From positions 282,501-346,500 of the forward strand of contig NZ_CP086108.1 in NCBI RefSeq assembly GCF_016765655.2: a DNA stretch of 64,000 nt, given 5' to 3'. Every line of letters begins with the position of its first letter. Positions within the stretch are counted from its first letter, which is position 1. Origin of the DNA: Skermanella mucosa (GTDB lineage: Bacteria > Pseudomonadota > Alphaproteobacteria > Azospirillales > Azospirillaceae). The position numbers were made by a program, and so were the translations under genes. Shown here piece by piece: positions 18,281-28,377 of this stretch. The notes below the pieces were generated by a model, which was not told the origin of the DNA, made no database searches, and saw only the letters and a list, made by a program, of their open reading frames with translations.

Positions 18281-19360
18281 CTATCGCCGTTCCTGCGGCG
18301 GCCGGACCAGCTTGGTCAGGGAGTCAAGGTTGCTGACCAGATGGTCCATGGCGAGCGACAGGGCGAACACCCGTTCCGCCTCGTCCGCCGGGAGGCTGCG
18401 GGTGGCGCCCTGCCGGCGGACCTCGGCCAGGGCGATTTCCAGCGCATGCCTCGCGTCCCGGACGGCGTCGATCCGGGGCAGGGGATCGCCCGACCGGATC
18501 GCTTGGGAGAGCTCCAGGAGATGGGCGCGGGCGGCTTCGGATAAACGGTACAGGGGGTCCGCCAGCGGTTCGCGCGGCCCGGAAGCCAGCGGCCCTCCAC
18601 TGGTCCGCTGCGCAAAGACGATGGTATGCCACAGATGCTGGGCGCACCTCACGATCGTGACAGGATCGATGATCCGGTCGTGACTCCGTCGGCGGCGCTC
18701 GATCGGCCGGCGCGACTGCGACGCCGAACTCTCGGCCGCCTGCAAGGCTCCCAGGATTTGGTCGTCCAGTTCCGCGATCCTCGACGGCTCCTTTTGCCGG
18801 CCGAGAAGCTCGTCGGTCACCTCCGCCAGCAGGTCGGCGCACAGGTCGAGGGCGCGCGAGACCTGCCGCGCCGACTGGCGATGGGCCGAGATTGGAAACA
18901 GCAGGCGCGACGTAACGGTCGCGATCAAGGCTCCCAGCACGATCTGGGCAGCCCGCCCCGCCGCGGTCGCCAGCACGTCGGCCTCGTCGGGAGGCGGCGC
19001 CAGGATCAGGATCGCCGCGGCGATCGCGCCGAACCTCAGCCCGGGCCAGATCCCGGCGATGAAGACCAGCGCCGTCCCGACGACGAAGAGCGCCGCGGCC
19101 TGGGGAAGGGGGGTGGCCGGGACGATCAGCACGGCCGCGATCCCGGCCCCCGTGCCCAGCGCGGTCCCGATGATCCTGTTGATCGCCGTTCCGATGGTGC
19201 CGCCGACGCTCAGCTGGATCACGAACAGGGCGGAGATCACGCCCCAGGTGAGCTGCTGAAAGCCCAACAGCCGGCACAGTTCCAAGGTGACCACGGCCGC
19301 GACGCCGGTCTGGATCGCCATCCGCGTTGGGTCCCGGTAGCGCCCCAGCTTCTCCCGCAT
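18281..19360 (-). CDS. FUSC-family membrane protein (aromatic acid exporter-like)
   Basis: 359 residues. Five to six hydrophobic helices fill residues 14-155 (for example LTWGVISALFVIQLSVGGTI and GLRFGAIAAAILILAP), followed by a long cytoplasmic helical region rich in Arg and Glu. This half-length FUSC layout is seen in AaeB/YccS-like and YgaH-like exporters. It converges on the ParE remnant with 16 bases between them. Substrate not predictable. Confidence 0.75.
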   Translation of the reverse strand: MREKLGRYRDPTRMAIQTGVAAVVTLELCRLLGFQQLTWGVISALFVIQLSVGGTIGTAINRIIGTALGTGAGIAAVLIVPATPLPQAAALFVVGTALVFIAGIWPGLRFGAIAAAILILAPPPDEADVLATAAGRAAQIVLGALIATVTSRLLFPISAHRQSARQVSRALDLCADLLAEVTDELLGRQKEPSRIAELDDQILGALQAAESSASQSRRPIERRRRSHDRIIDPVTIVRCAQHLWHTIVFAQRTSGGPLASGPREPLADPLYRLSEAARAHLLELSQAIRSGDPLPRIDAVRDARHALEIALAEVRRQGATRSLPADEAERVFALSLAMDHLVSNLDSLTKLVRPPQERR

Positions 19361-19511
19361 CGTCCGTCCGGTCTTGGTCCGAGTGTCGGGCGGATCAACC
19401 CGAAAGTCGTGGAATCGTTGCGGGACGGAAGGGGAGAAACGTCTTCAAGGCGGGGCTGGGGCACTGCATACTGAAGGCTCGGACAACGGCAGTAATCGAA
19501 GAGGCACGGCG

Positions 19512-20279
19512 ATGACCCTCCAGGCGATCATCTTCGACGTCGACGGCACCCTCGCGGAAACCGAGGAGGAGCATCGCCGGGCTTTCAACGAGACCTTCGG
19601 CAGCTTCGGCCTGGACTGGCACTGGGACCGCCGGCTCTATGCCGAGCTGCTCAGGGTGACCGGTGGCAAGGAGCGCATCCGCGATTATGTCAGCCGCCAC
19701 CGCCCGGCGGAGGCGGGCAGGGTGGAGCCGATCGTCGGCGAGATCCACAGGGCCAAGACGGACCGCTACGTCTCGAACCTTGCGGAGGGCGGCGTAGCAC
19801 TCCGCCCCGGCGTGGCGCGGCTGATCCGGGAAGCAGGGGACGCCGGCCTGCGGCTCGCCATCGCGACCACCACCAGCCTGCCCAACGTGAAGATCCTGCT
19901 GAAGCAGGCGCTGGGGCCGGACGCCCTGGGCCTGTTCGAGGTAATCGCCGCCGGCGACATGGTCGAGGCCAAGAAGCCGGCGCCGGACGTCTACCTGCTG
20001 GCGCTCGACCGATTAGGGCTTCCGGGCCAAGCCTGCGTCGCGATCGAGGATTCCTACAACGGCGTCATGGCGGCGCGGCGCGCCGGCATCCCGACGCTCG
20101 CCACCACCAGCGACTATACCCGCTTCGAGGACCTGCGCTACGCCATGGGCGTGCTGTCGGACCTGGGCGAGCCCGACGCGCCGTTCCTGCATCTGGGCGG
20201 CATCGGCGCGGGCGAGCGCTGCGTCACCGTCGAGATGCTGAGACGCTACGGCCGAAGCACCACCTTGAGCGCCGGGTAG
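19512..20279 (+). CDS. HAD superfamily phosphatase, CbbY/beta-phosphoglucomutase-like
   Basis: 255 residues. Motif I is FDVDGTLAETE at residues 8-18 with the nucleophile Asp and the acid Asp two later, motif II TTTS, motif III Lys in KKPAPDVYL, motif IV EDSYNG. The helical cap follows motif I. It probably dephosphorylates or isomerises a sugar phosphate. The ATG at 19512 follows GGCGA only weakly. Its last 34 bases overlap the 3' end of the convergent FGGY kinase. It lies next to the polyol locus and may serve it. Confidence 0.83.
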   Translation: MTLQAIIFDVDGTLAETEEEHRRAFNETFGSFGLDWHWDRRLYAELLRVTGGKERIRDYVSRHRPAEAGRVEPIVGEIHRAKTDRYVSNLAEGGVALRPGVARLIREAGDAGLRLAIATTTSLPNVKILLKQALGPDALGLFEVIAAGDMVEAKKPAPDVYLLALDRLGLPGQACVAIEDSYNGVMAARRAGIPTLATTSDYTRFEDLRYAMGVLSDLGEPDAPFLHLGGIGAGERCVTVEMLRRYGRSTTLSAG

Positions 20280-21742
20280 AGCGCCTTGTAGGAATCATAG
20301 ACCGGCCGGTACGCCTCGTAGCGCTTCATGTCGGGCTCGACCGTCCGGACCACCTGGACCATGCGGCCCGCCGCCGTCGCGATGTCGTTGTAGTGGCCGG
20401 CGCCGACCGCGGCCAGCACGGCGCTGCCCAGCATGGGCGCGTTGGCGATGCGGGTCAGCTTGAGCGGCAGGCCGGACACGTCGGCATGGATCTGGATCCA
20501 CAGGTCCGAGTTGGTCGCCCCGCCGCAGACTACCACGTCCTCCGGCTTGAAGCCGGCGGCGCCCATGGTCTCCAGGATCAGCTCGGTGCCGAAGGCGACG
20601 CTCTCCATCATGGCGCGGAAGATGTGCGCCGGCCCGTGGCGCAGGGTCAGGCCGGTGATCGCCCCGCGCGAGGCGGAGTCCGTGTAGGGCGTCCGGTTGC
20701 CCTGGAAATGGTCGAGCACGACCAGCCCCTCCGAGCCGGGCGGCAACTCGGCCGCCTCGGCGTTCAGTCGCTCGTAGGTGATGCCGGAATCGATCAGCCG
20801 CTTGAACCAGGCGATCACCGACCCGGTGGAGGTCTGGCCGCCCTCGATCGCGTGCAGGCCGGGGATCACCGCGTCGGGGTAGGTGCCCCAGAAGCCGGCG
20901 CCATGGACCTCCTCTCCCACGAATCCCAGGTGGTTGTGGGACGAGCCGGTGATCATGGCGAGCCGGTTCGGCTGCACCACGCCCAGCCCGATCATCCCGA
21001 TGAAGGCGTCCGATCCGCCCTGGGCGACCGGAAGGCCGGCGGGAAGTCCCAGATGCTCGGCGGCGGCGGAGGTCAGGCCGCCGATCACCTCGCCCAGCGG
21101 CAGCACCTCGCGCGGCCAGCGGTCGAGCAGGGCGGTCAGGTCCAGTTTCGAGAGCAGGCCGGCGGCGTAGCCGGTCCGGCTGTCATAGTGCCAGCGGGTG
21201 GACGCGCTGGTGATGTTGGCGACCATGCGGCCGGTCAGGTGAAAATTGATGTAGTCCTGGCAGTCGCAGACATAGTCGGCCCGCTCGAACAGGTCCGGCT
21301 GGTTCTCCGCCATCCAGAGGGACTTGGGAATCATCCACTCGGCCGAGACGGGGCCGCGGCCGGCGTTGTTCACCTTCAGCGCCGGGTCGTCCAGCGCCGC
21401 GATGCGGGCGGCCTGGGGGGCTGCCCGCATGTCCATCCAGATGATCGCGGGACGGAGCGACCGGCCCTGGTCGTCCATCGCCACCACGGTGCAGCAGGTG
21501 GTGTCGGCGGCGAGGCCGACGATCTGGTCGGGACGGATGCCGGCCTTGCCGACCGCCTGGCGGACCGAGGCGCCGAGCGCCCGCCACCACTCCTCCGGGC
21601 TCTGCTCGGCCCATCCGGCCTGGGGGAACCGGGTCTCGATCGGCGTCACGCCCTCGGCGACCAGGCCGCCGTCCAGGTCGAAGACGCCCGCCCGCATGCT
21701 CTCGGTGCCTGCGTCGATGCCGATCACGTAGATGTCTGCCAT
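20246..21742 (-). CDS. FGGY-family carbohydrate kinase (pentulose kinase-like)
   Basis: 498 residues, full family length. The N-terminal ATPase fold begins IGIDAGTESMRAGVFDLDG; AWAEQ-type QAGWAEQSPEEWW follows; the second domain carries GGSDAFIG and the C-terminal GGATNSDLWIQIHADV. It phosphorylates a ketose or polyol with ATP in the cytoplasm. It lies 43 bases downstream of the ABC ATPase gene on the same strand, so the two are one transcript divergent from the dehydrogenase and transporter genes. Xylulose, ribulose or a polyol are possible substrates. Confidence 0.85.
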   Translation of the reverse strand: MADIYVIGIDAGTESMRAGVFDLDGGLVAEGVTPIETRFPQAGWAEQSPEEWWRALGASVRQAVGKAGIRPDQIVGLAADTTCCTVVAMDDQGRSLRPAIIWMDMRAAPQAARIAALDDPALKVNNAGRGPVSAEWMIPKSLWMAENQPDLFERADYVCDCQDYINFHLTGRMVANITSASTRWHYDSRTGYAAGLLSKLDLTALLDRWPREVLPLGEVIGGLTSAAAEHLGLPAGLPVAQGGSDAFIGMIGLGVVQPNRLAMITGSSHNHLGFVGEEVHGAGFWGTYPDAVIPGLHAIEGGQTSTGSVIAWFKRLIDSGITYERLNAEAAELPPGSEGLVVLDHFQGNRTPYTDSASRGAITGLTLRHGPAHIFRAMMESVAFGTELILETMGAAGFKPEDVVVCGGATNSDLWIQIHADVSGLPLKLTRIANAPMLGSAVLAAVGAGHYNDIATAAGRMVQVVRTVEPDMKRYEAYRPVYDSYKALYPALKVVLRP

Positions 21743-21785
21743 CACGCACCTGATCTCGGGAAAAGGGGAGGGGAGACGGGAAGCC

Positions 21786-22898
<1,113 letters not shown>

Positions 22899-22990
22899 TT
22901 GCTCTCCCCTTCCCAAGTTTCTCGTTCTCGCACCGGTGCTTACTCAACCCTCGTTACGCCGAATAAATGTATTGTCCGAATTACAAAAGC

Positions 22991-23020
22991 TTGACACCCT
23001 TAGTTTCCTGACAATACGAT
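22991..23020 (+). promoter_or_regulatory. Sigma-70 type promoter for the polyol operon
   Basis: TTGACA (22991-22996), 18-base spacer, TACGAT (23015-23020), 43 bases before the dehydrogenase ATG, in an AT-rich 165-base gap between divergent operons. The -35 is a full match and the -10 matches four of six. Confidence 0.6.
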
Positions 23021-23021
23021 A

Positions 23022-23043
23022 TTTGTAAATTCATTCTTACAAA
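23022..23043. promoter_or_regulatory. Candidate operator of the polyol locus
   Basis: TTTGTAA and TTACAAA, perfect seven-base arms around eight bases, just after the -10 element. TTACAAAAG also occurs at 22981-22989, before the -35. The pair could bind the SorC-type regulator encoded in the same locus and control both divergent units. Confidence 0.5.
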
Positions 23044-23063
23044 AGTCAAGGAGGAGACCCAGC

Positions 23064-24095
23064 ATGCGCGCCGCGTACATCCACGGGATCCGGGATATCC
23101 GGGTGGGCGACAAGCCGACCCCCCAGCCCGCGGCCAACGAGGTTCTCCTGAGCGTCAGCGCCGTCGGCGTATGCGGCAGCGACCTGCATTACTACAAGGA
23201 AGGGGCGATCGGCTCCGCCCGGATCAGCCAACCCTTCGTGCCGGGGCACGAGTTCGCCGCTCATGTGATCGAAGACCGGCCCGAGCTGGGCCTGAAGGCC
23301 GGCCAGCTGGTCGCGGTCGATCCGGCGAAGCCCTGCGGCCATTGCGAATGGTGCGAGCGCGGCCACGTCAACCTGTGCCCGAACGTGGAGTTCATGGGCG
23401 CGCCGCCGACGACCCACGGCGCCATGACCGAGCTGATCTCCGCCGCCCCCAGCCAGATCTTCCCGGTGCCGGACAATTTCACCGACATCCAGGCGGTCAT
23501 GCTGGAGCCGCTGGGCGTCGCGATCCACGCCATGGACCTGGCCAAGATGAAGCGGGTGCTGGAGACGGTCGCGATCATCGGCAGCGGCCCGATCGGCCTG
23601 TGCCTGCTCCAGCTCGCCAAGCTGATGTGCAAGGACAAGGTCTACGCGATCGACCCCGTGGGCTACCGCGCCAGCCTGGCGAAGAAGCTGGGCGCCGACG
23701 AAGTCGCCGACAGCCATACCGCCATCGCGGACTGGACCGGCGGCCGGGGCGTGGATCTGGTGCTGGAGGCGACCAATTCGCCCATGGGCTTCCAGATCGC
23801 GGCGGAATCCGCCCGGATCGGCGGCCGGGTCGTGCTGGTCGGCATCCCCGACGGCGACCAGTATGTCCCGCTCAGCGCGTCGCTGCTGCGGCGCAAGGGT
23901 CTGGACATCAAGATGTCGCGGCGCATGGGCCATGTCTACGAACGCGCCATCAAGCTGGTCGCCGGTGGCAGGGTGGACGTGGATACCATGGTGACCCATC
24001 GCTTCGCGCTCGACAAGGCCGACGACGCCTTCAGCTACCCGGCTGAATTCCACGACGGCGCGGTGAAGACCATCATCCTGCCGAACCAGGCCTGA
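23064..24095 (+). CDS. Zinc-dependent polyol dehydrogenase, MDR family (sorbitol/xylitol dehydrogenase-like)
   Basis: 343 residues. Catalytic zinc ligands are Cys37 (GVCGSD) and His62-Glu63 (PGHEF); the structural zinc loop has Cys91, 94, 97 and 105. The Rossmann motif IGSGPIGL lies near residue 173. An Asp (IDPVGYR) at the end of the second strand favours NAD over NADP. It oxidises a polyol to a ketose that the FGGY kinase could phosphorylate. A GGAGGAG sequence precedes the ATG. First gene of the transporter operon. Confidence 0.87.
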   Translation: MRAAYIHGIRDIRVGDKPTPQPAANEVLLSVSAVGVCGSDLHYYKEGAIGSARISQPFVPGHEFAAHVIEDRPELGLKAGQLVAVDPAKPCGHCEWCERGHVNLCPNVEFMGAPPTTHGAMTELISAAPSQIFPVPDNFTDIQAVMLEPLGVAIHAMDLAKMKRVLETVAIIGSGPIGLCLLQLAKLMCKDKVYAIDPVGYRASLAKKLGADEVADSHTAIADWTGGRGVDLVLEATNSPMGFQIAAESARIGGRVVLVGIPDGDQYVPLSASLLRRKGLDIKMSRRMGHVYERAIKLVAGGRVDVDTMVTHRFALDKADDAFSYPAEFHDGAVKTIILPNQA

Positions 24096-24143
24096 CCTGC
24101 AGATCAAACAGCATTTCATCAAAAACATCCTGGAGGGAACGTG

Positions 24144-25481
24144 ATGAGGAAAAAGCTTGCGTGCGCCATCGCCTTCGCGGCGGCGCTCGTATCTTCCACC
24201 AGCGCCATGGCCTGGACGCTGGAACAGGCGGCGGAGCCCTACAAGGGCACCAGCATCAAGGCGATCTTCCTTGACCGGCCCGGCTACGCCGCCGCGATCA
24301 AGCTGCTGCCGGAGTTCGAGAAGAAGACCGGCATCAAGGTTGATTACGAGATCGTTCCCTACGAGAACAGCCGCGAGCGGCAGGTGCTCGACTTCACCGC
24401 GGGCGGCGAGATCGACGTGGTGCTGACCGACGTGGTCTGGATCGGCGAGTTCGCCGGCAACGGCTGGCTGGAGCCGATCAAGACCTTCACCGACGACGAG
24501 GACCTGGCCGACCCGAACCTGAAGCTGGACGGCTTTTTCCCGATCCTGCTGGAGTCCTTCGGCACCTGGGGCGACGAGGTCTACGGCCTGCCGTTCGACA
24601 ATTACTCCGGCCTGCTCTACTACAACAGGTGCATGCTCCAGGAGGCCGGCTTCGACAAGCCGCCCGCCACCTGGGACGAGCTGCTTAACGTCTACGGTCC
24701 CAAGCTGACCGACCAGGCGAACCGGAAATACGCCTTCGCGCTCCAGTCGCGCCGGGGCGAGACCCAGTCGGCCGACAGCTTCATGCGCGTGCTGTGGCCG
24801 TTCGGCGGCTCGCTGCTGGACGACAAGTTCAAGTCGAACCTGAACTCCCAGGAATCCCAGGCCGGCCTGAAGTTCCGCCAGGACTTGATGAAGATCATGC
24901 CGCCGGGCATCGTCGACTATGACCACGCCGAGGCGGTCAACGCCCTGGCGCAGGGCAACGTCGCGATGATCACGGAATGGTCGGCCTTCTACAGCACGCT
25001 GGCCGACCCGTCCAAGTCGCGGATCACCGACTGCCTCGCGGTCGCGACCGAGCCCGAAGGACCGGCCGGACTGAAGCCGGCGCTGGGCGGCTTCTCGCTG
25101 GGCGTCAACGCGCAGTCGTCGGACGACAAGAAGGCCGCCGCCTGGCTGTTCATCCAGTGGGTGACGTCCGAGGAGATGGCGAAGCCCTATGTGGAGGCCG
25201 GTGGCGTCAGCGGACGCACCTCGGTCTACAAGGATGCCGACATCCAGAAGCGCTATCCCTTCGTCCAGCCCATGGTCGCGTCCTGGGACGGCGGCGTTCC
25301 CGACTTCCGCCCCCGCTTCGCCGAGTGGCCGGAAATCTCCGAGGTGGTAGCCGAGTGGGGCACCCGGATGATGCTGGGCAATGTCAGCGTCGAGGAAGGT
25401 GCCCGGTCGATCGGCACCCGGGTCGAGGAGATCCTGGGCCAGGCCGGCTACTATGACGGCAGCAAGCCGCTCCGGAAGTAA
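24144..25481 (+). CDS. Sugar/polyol ABC transporter substrate-binding protein, family 1
   Basis: 445 residues. A Sec signal ([21 protein letters not shown]) with cleavage near residue 25, then a bacterial extracellular solute-binding family 1 fold with [11 protein letters not shown] and [13 protein letters not shown] segments. TGGAGGG lies upstream; GTG at 24141 is an alternative start. It delivers a sugar or polyol to the MalF/MalG-type permeases. A stable hairpin follows the stop at 25487. Confidence 0.88.
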   Translation: MRKKLACAIAFAAALVSSTSAMAWTLEQAAEPYKGTSIKAIFLDRPGYAAAIKLLPEFEKKTGIKVDYEIVPYENSRERQVLDFTAGGEIDVVLTDVVWIGEFAGNGWLEPIKTFTDDEDLADPNLKLDGFFPILLESFGTWGDEVYGLPFDNYSGLLYYNRCMLQEAGFDKPPATWDELLNVYGPKLTDQANRKYAFALQSRRGETQSADSFMRVLWPFGGSLLDDKFKSNLNSQESQAGLKFRQDLMKIMPPGIVDYDHAEAVNALAQGNVAMITEWSAFYSTLADPSKSRITDCLAVATEPEGPAGLKPALGGFSLGVNAQSSDDKKAAAWLFIQWVTSEEMAKPYVEAGGVSGRTSVYKDADIQKRYPFVQPMVASWDGGVPDFRPRFAEWPEISEVVAEWGTRMMLGNVSVEEGARSIGTRVEEILGQAGYYDGSKPLRK

Positions 25482-25486
25482 CAGGG

Positions 25487-25509
25487 TGGGGCGGCGGACC
25501 GCCGCCCCA
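25487..25509 (+). terminator. GC-rich hairpin after the binding-protein gene (attenuator or mRNA stabiliser)
   Basis: TGGGGCGGCGG and CCGCCGCCCCA form an 11-base palindrome with a single central base, five bases after the stop codon, no U-run. In binding-protein operons such a hairpin commonly protects the upstream message and reduces read-through to the permeases. Confidence 0.55.
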
Positions 25510-25538
25510 TCACCACGTAGCAGGGGAGATCCGCGTCC

Positions 25539-26447
25539 ATGCCCAGCGGAACCAAGCCGGCCGTGTTTCCCACGCTCTGGAACAACGGGCGGGCGGCCTT
25601 CGCCTTCCTGGCACCGGCGGTGGTGGCGCTGGCGCTGATCGGGATCTTCCCGACGGTGTTCGCGCTGGTCAACTCGTTCCGGCGCTACAACCTGGCCCGT
25701 CCGCGCGACCCCATCTCCTTCGTCGGGTTCGAGAACTACCTGACGGTGCTCTACGACCCGTCCTTCTGGGGCGCGCTGGGAAGGACCTTCACCTTCCTGA
25801 TCACCGTCGTGCCGATCCAGATCGCCCTGGGCCTGGCGATCGCCCTGCTGCTGCACAAGCCGGGGCTGTCCGGCTTCAAGCTGCTGGCGCGGCTGAGCCT
25901 GGTGATCCCGCTGGCGACCGCGCCGGCCGTGGTCGGGCTGATCGGAAGGCTGATCTTCAACCGCGACTTCGGCGTCGCCAACGCCATCCTGACCCTGGTC
26001 GGGAGCGGCCCGATCGAGTGGCTGGGCGACACGACCAACGCCTTCATCGCGGTGGCGCTGATGGACATCTGGCAGTGGACGCCGTTCTGCGCCCTTGTCC
26101 TGCTGGCCGGCCTGACCATGGTCCCGACCGAGATAGAGGAGGCGGCGAGGCTGGAGACCCGCAGCCGCTGGCAGATCGTCCGCTATGTGCAGCTGCCTTT
26201 CCTGCTGCCCAGCATCACGGTGATCCTGATCCTGCGGACGGCCGACATCCTGAAGATGTTCGACACCGTCTTCACCATGACGCGCGGCGGCCCGGGGGCC
26301 GCGACCGAGCTGGTCAGCGTCTATATCCAGCGCGTGGGCTTCCGGGTGTTCGACCAGGGGGTGGCCTCGGCCCAGGCGATCCTGCTGCTGATCCTTACCA
26401 TCATCCTCGCCCGCCTGTACATCAAGTTCGTCTACCGGGAGATCTGA
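25539..26447 (+). CDS. Sugar ABC transporter permease, MalF/UgpA type
   Basis: 302 residues with six helices. The N-terminal AAFAFLAPAVVALALIGIFP helix and the EAA loop IEEAARLETRSRWQIVRYVQ around residue 198 mark a type I importer permease. It pairs with the protein encoded three bases downstream. Confidence 0.87.
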   Translation: MPSGTKPAVFPTLWNNGRAAFAFLAPAVVALALIGIFPTVFALVNSFRRYNLARPRDPISFVGFENYLTVLYDPSFWGALGRTFTFLITVVPIQIALGLAIALLLHKPGLSGFKLLARLSLVIPLATAPAVVGLIGRLIFNRDFGVANAILTLVGSGPIEWLGDTTNAFIAVALMDIWQWTPFCALVLLAGLTMVPTEIEEAARLETRSRWQIVRYVQLPFLLPSITVILILRTADILKMFDTVFTMTRGGPGAATELVSVYIQRVGFRVFDQGVASAQAILLLILTIILARLYIKFVYREI

Positions 26448-26450
26448 CCC

Positions 26451-27320
26451 ATGGCCGTGGCAACCGCCGACAGCGCCGTCCCGGCGACATCCCGCCAGAC
26501 CAGGCCGAAGCGGCTGGTGACCGCCTGGCATCTGGTCGGGCTGCTCGCGATCTTCCTGTTCGCCGTGTTCCCGTTCTACTGGATGGTCGCGACCAGCCTG
26601 AAGACCCAGGCGGAGGCGCTGGCGTCGCCGCCGATCTGGGTCTTCACGCCCCGGCTGGACAATTACTTCGAGGTGCTGTTCAACCGCGACGTCCTGTCCA
26701 GCCTGATCAACTCGATCATAATAGCGGTCTCCACGACGGTGCTGGCGGTGGGGCTGGGCACGCCGGCGGCCTATGCGCTGGCCCGGTTCGAGTTCAAGGC
26801 GAAGGAGGAGCTGTGGTTCTGGTTCATCACCAACCGCATGCTCAGCCCGATCGTCGTGGCGCTGCCGATCTTCCTGATGGCCCGGACCTTCGGCCTGATC
26901 GACACCCATATCGTGCTGATCCTGGTCTACCTGACCTTCAACCTGCCGATCGTGGTGTGGATCTGCACCGACCAGTTCCGCGGCGTTCCGAAGGACCTGG
27001 ACGAGGCGGCGCGGCTGGCGGGCGCCTCGCGCTTCACGATCTTCTGGCGGATCGCCCTGCCGCTCGCCATGCCCGGCGTCGCGGTGTCGGCGATCTTCTC
27101 CTTCATCTTCTCGTGGAACGAACTGCTCTATGCCCTGGTCCTGACGCGCAACGCGGCGCGGACGGCCCCGGTGGCGGCGACCAGCTTCATGAGCGGCTAC
27201 GACCTGCCATGGGGCGAGATCATGGCGACCGGCACGCTGATCGTCCTGCCGGTGATCATTTTCGCCCTGATGGTGTCCAAGCACCTCGTCCAGGGATTGA
27301 CCATGGGAGCGGTGAAATAG
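26451..27320 (+). CDS. Sugar ABC transporter permease, MalG/UgpE type
   Basis: 289 residues. The MalG-like opening helix ends FPFYWMVATSLKTQAEAL; the EAA loop LDEAARLAGASRFTIFWRIA lies near residue 185. Six helices. The stop codon is immediately followed by a short hairpin (27320-27340, GGACTG/CAGTCC). Confidence 0.87.
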   Translation: MAVATADSAVPATSRQTRPKRLVTAWHLVGLLAIFLFAVFPFYWMVATSLKTQAEALASPPIWVFTPRLDNYFEVLFNRDVLSSLINSIIIAVSTTVLAVGLGTPAAYALARFEFKAKEELWFWFITNRMLSPIVVALPIFLMARTFGLIDTHIVLILVYLTFNLPIVVWICTDQFRGVPKDLDEAARLAGASRFTIFWRIALPLAMPGVAVSAIFSFIFSWNELLYALVLTRNAARTAPVAATSFMSGYDLPWGEIMATGTLIVLPVIIFALMVSKHLVQGLTMGAVK

Positions 27321-27362
27321 GACTGTTGCAGTTGCAGTCCGACGATGCGGGAAGGAAAAGCC

Positions 27363-28340
27363 GTGCAGACCAGGAGCCTGGACGACGATGTGGCCACCAG
27401 CTCGGACGAGCAGCTGAACATCCGCATCGCGTGGTATTACTATATCACCGACATGACCCAGCAGCAGATCGCCGACCGCTTCGGTATCACGCGGGTGCGG
27501 GTCAACAAGGCCCTGGCGACCAGCCGGGAGACCGGCGTCGTCCAGATCCGGATCAATTCCAAGCTGGCCTCCTGCATCAAGCTGGAATACGAGCTGGAAC
27601 AGCTCTACGGCCTGTCGCGGGTGACGGTCGTCCCGACGCCGGAGGACGACCGCTTCATCTTCCGCGTCCTGGGCGTCGGCGTGGCGCCCTATATCCACGA
27701 CCAGGTGTTCGACGGCTGCACCCTGGCGGTCGGCTGGGGGCGGACGCTGCGGCAGGCGGTGCGCGAGACGCGGGGCCGGTCGCTGCCCAACATGACGGTG
27801 CTGTCGCTGCTGGGCGGCCTGCATTACGGCTCGGCCAACAACACGGCGGAGATCGCGTCGAGCTTCGCCAGCCTGTTCGGCGGCTCGTATTATTACCTGG
27901 CGGCCCCGGTCTATGCGAGCTCGGACGAGTACCGCGACATGATCCTGGCCGAAGCCTCGGTCCAGGACGTGCTGGGCAAGGCCCGCACCGCCGACATCGC
28001 CCTGGTCACGGTCGGCGACCTGACCAAGCGGTCGCTGATGATCGAGCTGGGGCTGGTCAGCCCGGAGGACGCCAAGACCCTGAAGGCCGCGGGTGCTGTC
28101 GGCGACCTGTTGGGCCACTACCTGAACAAGGACGGCGAGGAGGTCGACCACCCGCTGAACCGCCGGGTGATCGCGCTGGACCTGGAGGACCTGAAGCGGG
28201 TCAGGAAGGTCGTCCTGGTGTCCGGCGGGCCGTACAAGGCCGACATCATCCGCGCCGTCCTGCTGCGCAACTTCGTCCACGAGCTCGTGATCGACGAGGC
28301 GACCGCCGAACGGCTGGTCAGCCGCCAACCCAGGAAATGA
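27363..28340 (+). CDS. SorC/DeoR-like sugar-binding transcriptional regulator
   Basis: 325 residues from GTG 27363, chosen because GGAAGGA lies just upstream; an ATG at 27345 lacks one. The N-terminal helix-turn-helix is MTQQQIADRFGITRVRVNKAL, then a sugar-phosphate-isomerase-like effector domain with GVGVAPYIHDQVFDG and SLLGGLHYGSANNTAEIA. SorC members bind phosphorylated sugars and control the operon they sit in, as activators or repressors. The candidate operator is at 23022-23043. Confidence 0.85.
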   Translation: MQTRSLDDDVATSSDEQLNIRIAWYYYITDMTQQQIADRFGITRVRVNKALATSRETGVVQIRINSKLASCIKLEYELEQLYGLSRVTVVPTPEDDRFIFRVLGVGVAPYIHDQVFDGCTLAVGWGRTLRQAVRETRGRSLPNMTVLSLLGGLHYGSANNTAEIASSFASLFGGSYYYLAAPVYASSDEYRDMILAEASVQDVLGKARTADIALVTVGDLTKRSLMIELGLVSPEDAKTLKAAGAVGDLLGHYLNKDGEEVDHPLNRRVIALDLEDLKRVRKVVLVSGGPYKADIIRAVLLRNFVHELVIDEATAERLVSRQPRK

Positions 28341-28377
28341 CCCCGGAATTGGCCCAGGAATTGACCCAGGAAACGAC
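28330..28377 (+). repeat. Four tandem 12-bp imperfect repeats across a stop/start junction
   Basis: Units CCAGGAAATGAC, CCCGGAATTGGC, CCAGGAATTGAC and CCAGGAAACGAC run without gaps from the last codons of the SorC gene to the base before the next ATG. Three of the four contain AGGA, so the array supplies multiple Shine-Dalgarno-like sites; the last one is placed correctly for the isomerase start. Confidence 0.8.
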
